A DNA stretch of 18,616 nt. It comes from an uncultured Eubacteriales bacterium. GTDB taxonomy: Bacteria > Bacillota > Clostridia > Oscillospirales > Oscillospiraceae. The notes beneath the pieces are model-generated. The model was not told the origin of the DNA, made no database searches, and was given only the letters and a program-made list of their open reading frames with translations. The position numbers and the translations under genes were made by a program. The DNA is taken from assembly GCA_902475455.1 (NCBI GenBank), contig CABRZO010000028.1:1-18616 (forward strand), read 5' to 3'. Every line of letters begins with the position of its first letter. Position 1 is the stretch's first letter. Positions 6,912-14,300 of this stretch are shown piece after piece.

Positions 6912-6940
6912 AGCATAACATTGACAAGGAAAGTTGTCAA
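6912..6940 (-). promoter_or_regulatory. Promoter of the XRE-DUF3169 operon
   Basis: Minus-strand TTGACA (6935-6940) and TATGCT (6912-6917) are 17 bases apart. The -35 box is perfect and lies inside operator copy 2; the -10 box matches 4 of 6. Confidence 0.72.
6921..6940. promoter_or_regulatory. Operator copy 2 for the XRE regulator
   Basis: TTGACAA (6921-6927) and TTGTCAA (6934-6940) form a 7-bp palindrome around GGAAAG, overlapping the -35 box. Together with copy 1 it brackets the promoter. Confidence 0.75.
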
Positions 6941-6975
6941 GATCTTTTTTTGTCACCTCCGCATTCTGTTTCCCC

Positions 6976-7070
6976 CCTGTCATCCTGAGCGCAGCGAAGG
7001 ATCTTCTTCCAGCCTCCGCCAGCCCTGTAAAAAGATGCTTCGTCGCCCAAGGGCTCCTCAGCATGACAGG
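6976..7070. repeat. REP/MITE-like intergenic element
   Basis: The 95-base element begins CCTGTCAT and ends ATGACAGG (perfect 8-bp terminal inverted repeats). Further complementary blocks are nested inside: CCTGAG-type and GGATCTT on the left against AAGATG and TCCTCAG on the right. The left arm contains TCATCCTGAGCGCAGCGAAG, the core of a repeat that I know from many unrelated bacterial genomes. Confidence 0.75.
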
Positions 7071-7084
7071 AACACGGAGCGGAC

Positions 7085-7103
7085 GTGCCGCCCCACGAAA
7101 AAC
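7085..7103 (+). repeat. 19-base direct repeat, copy 1
   Basis: GTGCCGCCCCACGAAAAAC occurs here and again, without change, at 7302-7320. The pair brackets the hairpin array. Confidence 0.85.
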
Positions 7104-7128
7104 CATAGGTTTCGGCGGTTTCACAGAA

Positions 7129-7152
7129 TTCCGTCCTCCGCAGAGGACGGAA
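7129..7152. repeat. Stem-loop 1 of the hairpin array
   Basis: Perfect 10-bp stem: TTCCGTCCTC (7129-7138) with GAGGACGGAA (7143-7152), loop of four bases. Confidence 0.8.
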
Positions 7153-7166
7153 CAAAATCCGATTTC

Positions 7167-7199
7167 GTCATTTTCGGGGACATGTGCCTCGAAAATGAC
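7167..7199. repeat. Stem-loop 2 of the hairpin array
   Basis: GTCATTTTCG (7167-7176) pairs with CGAAAATGAC (7190-7199); three further pairs (one G-U) close a seven-base loop. Confidence 0.8.
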
Positions 7200-7205
7200 A
7201 CTTCT

Positions 7206-7256
7206 CATGCAGGACAGGGCGACTTTTGCGCAAGCAATCGAGCCTTGGCCTGCATG
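7206..7256. repeat. Stem-loop 3 of the hairpin array
   Basis: CATGCAGG (7206-7213) pairs with CCTGCATG (7249-7256); GGGC and GCC inside can extend the stem imperfectly. Confidence 0.6.
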
Positions 7257-7264
7257 CAATCTCT

Positions 7265-7297
7265 TTGTCGGAAAAGGCCTCTGGCCTTTTTCGACAA
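7265..7297. repeat. Stem-loop 4 of the hairpin array
   Basis: A 15-bp stem (7265-7279 with 7283-7297, one G-U pair) closes a TCT loop. Confidence 0.8.
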
Positions 7298-7301
7298 GCT
7301 T

Positions 7302-7320
7302 GTGCCGCCCCACGAAAAAC
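7302..7320 (+). repeat. 19-base direct repeat, copy 2
   Basis: Identical to 7085-7103. Its A-run supplies the U-tract of the asnS terminator on the minus strand. Confidence 0.85.
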
Positions 7321-7349
7321 GGGCCGCCCTTTTTCCAAAGGGCGGCCCG
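7314..7349 (-). terminator. Intrinsic terminator of asnS
   Basis: A 13-bp GC-rich stem (7320-7332 with 7337-7349) with loop TTCC is followed on the minus strand by TTTTTC. It lies 28 bases beyond the asnS stop codon. Confidence 0.9.
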
Positions 7350-7377
7350 CTGAAAGCCGGTAATTTTCTGTTTTGCT

Positions 7378-8772
7378 TTAGAACTCCGCGTTGCCCACAG
7401 TACGGGGATGGGGCAGCACGTCCCGGATGTTGGACACGCCGGTGAGGTACATGACCATCCGCTCGAAGCCCAGGCCGAAGCCGGCGTGGCGGCAGCCGCC
7501 GTAGCGGCGCAGGTCGCAGTAGAACTTGTAGGTGTCCGGGTCCATCCCCAGCTCCTGGATGCGGCTTTCCAGAATGTCCAGCCGCTCCTCACGCTGGGAG
7601 CCGCCGATGATCTCGCCGATGCCGGGCACCAGGCAGTCGGCAGCGGCCACAGTCTTGCCGTCGTCGTTGAGCCGCATATAGAAGGCCTTGATCTCCTTGG
7701 GGTAGTCGGTGACGAACACCGGGCGCTTGAAGTGCTGCTCGGTGAGGAACCGCTCGTGCTCGGTCTGCAGATCGCAGCCCCAGGACACGGGATAGTCGAA
7801 CTTGTGGCCGGACTTCTGCAGAATGTCGATGGCCTCGGTGTAGGTGACCCGGCCAAAGTCGGAGGTGGCCACATGCTCCAGCCGCTCCTTCAGCCCCTTA
7901 TCCACAAAGGAGTTGAAGAAGTTCATCTCGTCGGGGCAGTGCTCCATGACGTAGGTGATGATATACTTGATCATATCCTCCGCCAGGTCCATGTCGTCCT
8001 TCAGATCGGCAAAGGCGATCTCCGGCTCGATCATCCAGAACTCGGCGGCGTGGCGCTGGGTGTTGGAGTTCTCCGCCCGGAAGGTGGGGCCAAAGGTGTA
8101 GATGCTGCCGAAGGCCATGGCGAAGTTCTCGCCCTGGAGCTGGCCGGACACCGTCAGATTGGCGGCCTTGCCGAAAAAGTCCTGGCTGTAATCCACGGTG
8201 CCGTCCTCGTTCTTGGGCACATTCTCCAGGTCCAGGGTGGTGACCCGAAACATCTCGCCGGCCCCCTCGCAGTCGGAGGCGGTGATAATGGGGGTGTGGA
8301 CGTAGACAAAGCCCCGCTCCTGGAAGAACTTGTGGATGGCGTAGGCGGCCACGCTGCGAACCCGGAAGGTGGCGGAAAACAGGTTGGTCCGGGGGCGCAG
8401 GTGCTGTTGGGTCCGTAAAAACTCCACGGAGTGGCGCTTTTTCTGCAGGGGATAGTCGGGGGCAGAGGGGCCCTCCACCTGGATTTCGGCGGCCTTCAGC
8501 TCGAAAGGCTGCTTGGCCTCAGGGGTGAGCACCAGCTCGCCCTTGACGATCAGGGCGGCGCCCACATTCTGCTTGGCAATCTCCTCATAGTTGGCCAGGG
8601 TGTTCCGGTCCATGACCACCTGGAGGTTGTTGAAGCAGCTGCCGTCGTTGAGGGTGACAAAGCCGAAGGTCTTCATATCCCGCAGGGAGCGGACCCAGCC
8701 CGCCACGGTGAGCTGCTGGCCTCCCAGGGCCTGGGCGTCGGCGTAAAGCCGGGCAATGGTAGTACGTTCCAA
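7378..8772 (-). CDS. asnS: Asparagine--tRNA ligase
   Basis: This is a cytosolic class IIb aminoacyl-tRNA synthetase that charges tRNA(Asn) with asparagine, 464 residues (E. coli 466). The N-terminal OB-fold anticodon-binding domain (VAGWVRSLRDMKTFGFVTLNDG region) is followed by the catalytic core with motif 2 (FRAENSNTQRHAAEFWMIEPE region) and motif 3 (GFGLGFERMVMYLTG). It ends in the typical PRT-x-GNAEF tail. I chose the TTG at 8772 (MERTTIARLY): AAGGAGG lies eight bases upstream, and the ATG at 8799 would leave only about 13 leader bases and no ribosome binding site. It is monocistronic with its own promoter and terminator. There is no room for a T-box leader, so tRNA-sensing control is absent. 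Confidence 0.97.
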   Translation of the reverse strand: MERTTIARLYADAQALGGQQLTVAGWVRSLRDMKTFGFVTLNDGSCFNNLQVVMDRNTLANYEEIAKQNVGAALIVKGELVLTPEAKQPFELKAAEIQVEGPSAPDYPLQKKRHSVEFLRTQQHLRPRTNLFSATFRVRSVAAYAIHKFFQERGFVYVHTPIITASDCEGAGEMFRVTTLDLENVPKNEDGTVDYSQDFFGKAANLTVSGQLQGENFAMAFGSIYTFGPTFRAENSNTQRHAAEFWMIEPEIAFADLKDDMDLAEDMIKYIITYVMEHCPDEMNFFNSFVDKGLKERLEHVATSDFGRVTYTEAIDILQKSGHKFDYPVSWGCDLQTEHERFLTEQHFKRPVFVTDYPKEIKAFYMRLNDDGKTVAAADCLVPGIGEIIGGSQREERLDILESRIQELGMDPDTYKFYCDLRRYGGCRHAGFGLGFERMVMYLTGVSNIRDVLPHPRTVGNAEF

Positions 8773-8817
8773 AGGAAGTTCCTCCTTTTTCTCTTTCATT
8801 ATTCCAAATATGAAGCT

Positions 8818-8846
8818 ATTATACTTCCGTTGTGCTGGTTTTGCAA
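8818..8846 (-). promoter_or_regulatory. asnS promoter
   Basis: Minus-strand TTGCAA (8841-8846), 17-base spacer, perfect TATAAT (8818-8823). Predicted start near 8811, about 38 bases before the TTG start codon. Confidence 0.85.
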
Positions 8847-8876
8847 GGAGGAACCGGCAAAGCCTGCCCCGCCGGT

Positions 8877-8905
8877 TTGCAATGCCCCGGGCCGGGTGCT
8901 ATAAT
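8877..8905 (+). promoter_or_regulatory. GNAT gene promoter
   Basis: TTGCAA (8877-8882), 17-base spacer, perfect TATAAT (8900-8905). It has the same boxes and spacing as the divergent asnS promoter; the two -35 boxes are 30 bases apart. Confidence 0.83.
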
Positions 8906-8937
8906 GGACGGTATATCGGAAAGGAATCTGAATTTTT

Positions 8938-9510
8938 ATGGAATACCATCTGGAATACATGCCCCCGGAGGATTTGGACCAGGTCTATCCTCAGATGTGC
9001 CGGGATTTTCCCCCGGACGAGTGCAAAAAGCTGGCCCACCTGCGGACGCTGATGGAGTCGGGGATGGAAGTGGGCTGGTATCTGGTGGCCGACGGCCGCC
9101 GGGTGGGCTACGCCATGGTGCTGCGGCACCCCGCCGCCCCCTATGTGCTGCTGGACTATCTGGCCATGGAGCAGCGGGGACAGGGGGCAGGCACCGTCTG
9201 CCTGGCCCTGCTGAAGGCGGAATATCCCCAGGGCATTCTGGCGGAGGTGGAGACCCCCGCCCCGGACCTGCCGGAGGAGGTCAACCAGCTGCGCCGGCGG
9301 CGCTTTGGCTTTTACCGGCGCTGCGGATTTGTCCCCTGCCCCTTCCCCAACCGGATTTACGGGGTGGAGTACCTGATCCACCTCTGGTGCCCGGCCCCTC
9401 TGGAGCACCGGGAGCGCCAGGCGGCCCTGGCCCTGGACACCCTCTATGCCCTCCAGTTCCCGCTGGAGGTATACCAGAAAAACATCCGGATCCAGCCCCC
9501 GGAGGACTGA
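8938..9510 (+). CDS. GNAT family N-acetyltransferase
   Basis: This 190-residue Gcn5-type acetyltransferase is expected to move an acetyl group from acetyl-CoA to an amine; the substrate is unknown. Motif A, the pyrophosphate loop, is QRGQGAG (residues 79-85), preceded by the strand YVLLDYLAM. The motif B region RRFGFYRRCGFVPCP (about 122-135) matches 'a..fYek.GF' of the fold. A C-terminal extension (from about 150) with conserved-looking Leu/Tyr residues is longer than minimal GNATs. The ATG at 8938 has AAGGA twelve bases upstream, a rather long spacing. It has its own promoter, divergent from asnS, and stops at the shared terminator. Confidence 0.9.
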   Translation: MEYHLEYMPPEDLDQVYPQMCRDFPPDECKKLAHLRTLMESGMEVGWYLVADGRRVGYAMVLRHPAAPYVLLDYLAMEQRGQGAGTVCLALLKAEYPQGILAEVETPAPDLPEEVNQLRRRRFGFYRRCGFVPCPFPNRIYGVEYLIHLWCPAPLEHRERQAALALDTLYALQFPLEVYQKNIRIQPPED

Positions 9511-9529
9511 ACCAATCCTACAAAGCGAA

Positions 9530-9573
9530 AAAGCGGACCCGCCGAGGTTTCATTCACTCGGCGGGTCCGCTTT
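9530..9573. terminator. Shared bidirectional terminator
   Basis: A perfect 17-bp stem (9530-9546 with 9557-9573) closes a 10-base loop; it has AAA on one side and TTT on the other. It lies between two converging genes (GNAT, plus; transglutaminase-like, minus) and marks the end of the right-hand cluster. Confidence 0.88.
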
Positions 9574-9585
9574 GCTGTTTCAGGG

Positions 9586-11304
9586 TTAAAATCTCCGTCG
9601 GCGGCTCCGGAGGGCGTTGGCCACCCGCTGGTCCCGCTGAATCTTGCGCTGAGACCGGGCATTCTGCACCCGGCTGTTGGCCACACAGTGGAGAATCAGT
9701 GCCACAACGCCCACGCCCAGGCCCAGCAGCACCAGGGCCAGAATCAGCCCTGCCACCGGACCCATGGGCTCCCTCTGCTTTTCCTCATCCCGCAGGGGAA
9801 TCACCAGCTGCAAGCCCAGGTCGTCCTGGTCGTCGTCAGGCTCCGTCCCCTGGTCGGGCTCGGTGCCCTCATCGGGCTGCTGGCCCTCATCCGGCTGGGT
9901 ACCCTCGTCGGGCTGCTGGCCCTCATCCGGCTGAGTACCCTCGTCGGGCTGCTGGCCCTCATCCGGCTGGGTGCCCTCGTCGGGCTGCTGGCCCTCATCC
10001 GGCTGGGTGCCCTCGTCAGGCTGCTGACCCTCATCCGGCTCCGTTCCCTCATCGGTCTGGGGCTCTTCCTGGGTCTGCTGGGGCTCCTGCTGGGTTTCAT
10101 CGGCGATCTGATCCTCCGCCGCCAGCACCTCCTGGGCCTCGGGCTCTGCCAGCAGAGCCTCCAGCTCCGCAATCTGTATGGCCTGGGTCCGCACCAGCCG
10201 GGCGCTGTAATCGGTATAGGAGGTGGTATCGCCATCCACCAGCTGCCGCACCGTCTCATAGTTCAGATCGGTGGCGGTGCAGTCGGGGGCGTCGGCGGCC
10301 TCCCACTGGTGGTCCTGGGCCAGCTGGGCGGAGGTGACATTGAAGTAATCATAGAGCTTCAAATCGCTGCCGTCATCCATCACCGGATCATCCCAGGTCA
10401 GGTCCATCATGTACCACTGGCCTCCCAGCTGGACGCAGTTCCACATGTGGCTGTCTCCGCCGGCCTCACCGGTGACGGTGATGCACTCCACCCCCGCCGC
10501 CTCCATCAGCAGCTTGAAGGCCTCGGCATAGCCCTGACAGACGCAGGACCCCTCCGCCAGGGCGCCGTAGGCGATGTGGTTTTCCCACTCCATCACCGTC
10601 AGGTCATCCATGTCGTACCGGCAGGAATCCACCAGATAGTCGTGGGCGATCAGCGCCTTTTCATAGTCGGGCATATCCTGGGCGAACAAGGTCTCCGACA
10701 GCTGGAGCAGGGCGGACTCGGTGCTGTCCCGCCACAGGGACAGGGTGGCCTCGTCGGCCTGCTCCCAGTAGCTCAACTCAAACTGATACCAGCGGATATC
10801 CCACTGCTGGTTCTCCTGACCCGAGTACAGATAGCTGTAAAGCCCCATCCAGATCAGGTAATAATCCTCGGTGAGCCGGGCGAAAATATCCGCCACTGCC
10901 TCCTCAGAGGGGTTATAGCCCGGGATCAGCACCACGTTGGCCCCGGTCTGTTTGTGGGCCAGGGCCAGACCCAGCACCGCCATCAGCTCATCGTCGTTCT
11001 CCACCGCCCAGACCTCAGACTGGGGAATGTCGGTATTGATATAGGTCATTTCTATTTCCAGCCCGTCGGGGACCGACAGGTAGCTGCAGCCTCCGTAATA
11101 GAAGTACAGCTCTGGATAGCGCTGGAAGGTCTCCTGCATCAGGGCGTCGAAATCCCGCACCGGCACCTGGATGGTGGTCTCGAATTTCCCCAGGGCGGCG
11201 GCGAAATCGTCCACCGGGTCGTCGGCGGCCAGGGCGGCCCCGCCGGTGAGGGCGGAGACCGTCAGCGCCAGCAGGAGCAGAAAGGCTATGAACTTGTGCT
11301 TCAT
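9586..11304 (-). CDS. Secreted, membrane-anchored transglutaminase-like protein
   Basis: This is a 572-residue exported protein. The start MKHKFIAFLLLLALTVSALT is a clear Sec signal peptide, with a likely cut after ALA near residue 26. The transglutaminase-like cysteine peptidase fold lies at about 200-330, with a visible triad: Cys256 (VCQGYAEAF), His286 (DSHMWN) and Asp301 (MMDLTWDDP). Such domains cleave or cross-link peptides at the cell surface. A stalk of DEGTQP/DEGQQP repeats follows (about 417-480), then a Gln/Arg-rich stretch, a single membrane helix (about 518-541) and a basic tail ending RSRRRRF, so the enzyme faces outward. AGGAG lies upstream of the start. It follows the giant protein gene by 35 bases and is the last gene of the cluster. 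Substrate unknown. Confidence 0.9.
   Translation of the reverse strand: MKHKFIAFLLLLALTVSALTGGAALAADDPVDDFAAALGKFETTIQVPVRDFDALMQETFQRYPELYFYYGGCSYLSVPDGLEIEMTYINTDIPQSEVWAVENDDELMAVLGLALAHKQTGANVVLIPGYNPSEEAVADIFARLTEDYYLIWMGLYSYLYSGQENQQWDIRWYQFELSYWEQADEATLSLWRDSTESALLQLSETLFAQDMPDYEKALIAHDYLVDSCRYDMDDLTVMEWENHIAYGALAEGSCVCQGYAEAFKLLMEAAGVECITVTGEAGGDSHMWNCVQLGGQWYMMDLTWDDPVMDDGSDLKLYDYFNVTSAQLAQDHQWEAADAPDCTATDLNYETVRQLVDGDTTSYTDYSARLVRTQAIQIAELEALLAEPEAQEVLAAEDQIADETQQEPQQTQEEPQTDEGTEPDEGQQPDEGTQPDEGQQPDEGTQPDEGQQPDEGTQPDEGQQPDEGTQPDEGQQPDEGTEPDQGTEPDDDQDDLGLQLVIPLRDEEKQREPMGPVAGLILALVLLGLGVGVVALILHCVANSRVQNARSQRKIQRDQRVANALRSRRRRF
9841..10054. repeat. 36-base tandem repeat coding for the Pro/Asp/Glu/Gly stalk
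   Basis: About six 36-base units (each two 18-base half-units encoding DEGTQP and DEGQQP) lie inside the transglutaminase-like gene. Copies differ by a few bases (for example GTACC against GTGCC, TCGTC against TCATC), so the array is older than a fresh slippage event but could still change length. Confidence 0.9.
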
Positions 11305-11339
11305 CTCTCTCGCTCCTTTTCCGGTGGTTTCCGCCCCCG

Positions 11340-14300
11340 TCACAGGGGAGGCAGGGTGTGGAAGGGGTTGTACTCCGGGCACTTGGTGCCCCGGGACAGG
11401 GGATACTTCTGGCAGAAGTACCGGAAGCCCTGGCCGTAGATGTCCTCCCGCTGCAGGGCAATGGCCTCCTTGCGCCGGGCGAAGGCGGTCTCCCCGATGA
11501 GATAGAGGAACTGAACGGAGGCCCACATGGCCATGCCCTCGTAGACCAGATCCAGGTTGCTGCCGTAGCTGCGGGCCATCTCTTTCCGGTTCCAGTTGGC
11601 GTACTGCCAGATATGGGTGAGTTCGTGGGCAATGGTCTCCATGGCGGCCAGCCGGGGGGCTCCGTTCTCGATGTAGAGGGCGAAGCCGTCCTTATCCATC
11701 CTGGCAAAGCCCACGGCCCGGGCGTCAAAGCCCTTGGTGGGCCGGAAGACAGAGCCAGTCTGCTTGGCAATAGTCCGAGCGTCGGCGGTACGCACCCGCA
11801 CCGGCATCCCCAGCTTGATGTCAAAGAAGCTCTCCATGGTGGGCAGCACCCGCTGATACAGGGTGCGGAACTCCTCCACCGTGTGGATGGCGGAGGCGGA
11901 GCAGCTGACGCAGCGGACCCGGCCGTCTCCCAGTACGTCGTAGGCCACGCCGCTGATGGGCAGGCCGCAGAAGTCGCAGAACTCTTCTTCCCGCTGCTCC
12001 TGCTCCCGGACGCTCTCGCCCTTCCGGGCCCGGCGCAGCTCGCCGTCTCCGAAGCCCAGGTCGTTCAGGAACTTCAGGGTTTCCTCCGCCGCCACGGCCC
12101 CGTCGATGTGGTCGTAGCCGAAGAGCAGATAGCAGGTGCGCTGATAGCGGTTGGTGCCCTGGACGTGGGTGGACACCTCGTCCTCCCCGCCGATGTCCTC
12201 TCCGGGCCCCTCCGGCGCATCCTGGATGTTGACCCCTTCGGTATGGGAGTTGGGATCCCCGGCGGCAAAGGCGTTGATCTGGTCGTCATCGGAGTCGTCG
12301 TCCAGGATCTTGTCTCCGGGCTTCTTGAACCCCTCGTCCAGGTTGCCGTTGGGGGATCCTCCAAAGCCCTGGGCATCGGCCTCCGGGGAAGCGCCGTCCA
12401 CGCCGGGGGCCTGGTCTTCAGACTCCGCTCCGGGCTCAGGTTCACCCTCAGCCGGGCTCTCCTCCGGAGCCGGGGCCGTGCCCTTCCGCTCCGCCTTTTT
12501 CCGCGCTTTCTCGGCCTTCCGCTCGGCTTTTTTGCGCTGCTTTTCGGCCTTGCGTTCCGCCTTTTTACGGGCCTTTTCCGCCTTGGGATCGAGGCTCTCT
12601 CCGGAGGCGTCGTCCTGAGGGGCATCGCCCTCCTTGGGCTTGCGGCGGAACAGCCCCCGGAAGAAGTCGCCGATTTTCCGGAAGAACCGCTTGATGGCAG
12701 CCCAGATGCCTCGCTCCTCCTCCTGGGGAGGCAGTTCCACCTCTCCGGGGCCGGGCTCCGGGGGATCCGGGGTGATCATCTTCTCCTGGTGCCAGTCCAG
12801 GAAATCCGTGACGATGGCCAGCAGCCGGTTCAGGTTCCGGTCCACCGACTCCAGCAGGCCCATATCCACATCGCTGTCCTCAATGATGTAGATGCAGTCC
12901 TCCTCCACCAGGGCGTTGCCCTGTTCCCGGCTGCCGGAGCCGTCCAGGGTGTACAGGATGCCCCGGAGGGCGTCCCGGGTTTTGTCGGTCTGGGCGGTCA
13001 CCGCCGCCAGATAGGGCCAGGCGTCGGCGTAGACGGTGCGGAACACCTCCATCAGCAGCAGGCAGATGGTGTAGCGCACCTCCTCGGTGGTCTCCGGCAG
13101 CCGGAGCCGCAGCACGTTCTTATGCCGGTAGTTGCGGACATATTCAAAGTGCTCATTGCCCTGGCGCTGGTTGTCGTCGATGCGCACCTCCCGGGCCCGG
13201 CGCAGGTCGTTGCTCTCGTCCAGCTCCAGGTAGCCGTTGGTCTCCACGCTGATCTCATAGCCGCAGATGGTGACCTCCAGCCCGTTGATGTGGCGGCTGC
13301 GGCCGGACTCCTCGTCCCGGGACTCCAGGTGATAGCTGCGCTTCTGCCGGTAGTAGCGCCGGCCCACGATGTGGTCGGCGGCCCGGCGGACCAGCACGCC
13401 CTTCTCCGGGGTGACGGAGCGGACCTCGTAATACTTGCCGTCGTAGGTGAAGAACTGCCCCGGCAGCACCGACTGGTAGATGTGCCCGAAGAGCTTGGCG
13501 TCCATGTAGGAGCTGTTCTCCTTGTCGTCCTCGGTGATGTAGTAGGCGGTGCGGAAGCTGAGGCCCGCGTGGTCCAGGAATTCCTCCTTGTCCCGGATCT
13601 TCAGCATGGTCTCGGTGCCGCTCTCCAGCTCGAAGCCGGTGATGACGTCCCGGACCACCGGCACCACCACCGGCCGGGTCTCCAGGGTGTATTTGCAGAT
13701 CAGTTCATTGAGGGTGTCACAGAGATGGTCGGTCTTGATACCCACCAGCCGCAGCTCCTTCTCCGCCAGCTCCTGGGGAATGGCGTCGCTCATCACCAGC
13801 ATCATCATCAGCCGCATGGTGGCGTTGCGCTCGGTACGGGCGTAGTCCGGGACGATGGTGGGAATGGCCTTCCGGTCAGCGGCGAAGATCCGCCAGTTGT
13901 CCTGCATATAGCCCCGGAGCAGATAGTCCTCGCTGATGACGTTGACAAAGGCCTCCTCCCGGGCCCGGGTCAGAAACAGCCGCACCATCTCCAGCAGGTT
14001 GCAGAACTCATCCTCCACGATGAGGCAGGTTTCCCGCTCCTTGGGGGTGCCCCAGAGGTCCGCCTCGAAGCCGATGGCCTCGTAGACGCTCTCCTGGTTC
14101 ATGGGCAGGTTGGCGTACTGACAGATGGACTGGTAGTACTGGCCGGCGATCCACTTCATGTCCACCACCGGGAATTTCTTTTCGCTGCGCCACACCACCC
14201 GGGGGGCCTGATCCTTGACGGAGGCCACCGCCAGCTCGGTGCCCAGGCCCAGATACCGGGAGATGTCGGGCATGATCCGCTGGTGGAGATAGGGCCCGTC

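Larger units (their letters stand above)
6941..7377. other. Non-coding island of repeats and hairpins
   Basis: No credible gene lies in these 437 bases. Open frames through it encode only the 'HPERSEGS' and 'VILSAAKDL' peptides that are familiar as spurious translations of a widespread bacterial intergenic repeat. The island holds a terminal-inverted-repeat element (6976-7070), a 19-base direct repeat at 7085 and 7302, four successive stem-loops (7129-7297), and finally the asnS terminator (7314-7349). Confidence 0.8.

Noticed and set aside
6888..7445. Open frames through the intergenic island
   Set aside because: Their peptides (HPERSEGS, VILSAAKDL) are translations of an intergenic repeat and stem-loops, with no ribosome binding site.
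8773..8817. T-box riboswitch for asnS
   Set aside because: The leader between the promoter and start codon is under 45 bases, with no Stem I or antiterminator.
3795..9510. tRNA or rRNA genes
   Set aside because: No cloverleaf, anticodon arm with CCA-type end, or rRNA signature was recognised here or elsewhere in the window.
9841..10054. Possible CRISPR array
   Set aside because: Regular 36-base periodicity, but the units are contiguous without spacers and stay in frame as a DEGTQP/DEGQQP protein repeat.
8832..10337. A plus-strand frame of 501 codons across the GNAT gene and its terminator
   Set aside because: Out of frame with the clear GNAT protein; Pro/Gly/Ala-rich and reads through the shared terminator and the repeat stalk of the opposite gene.
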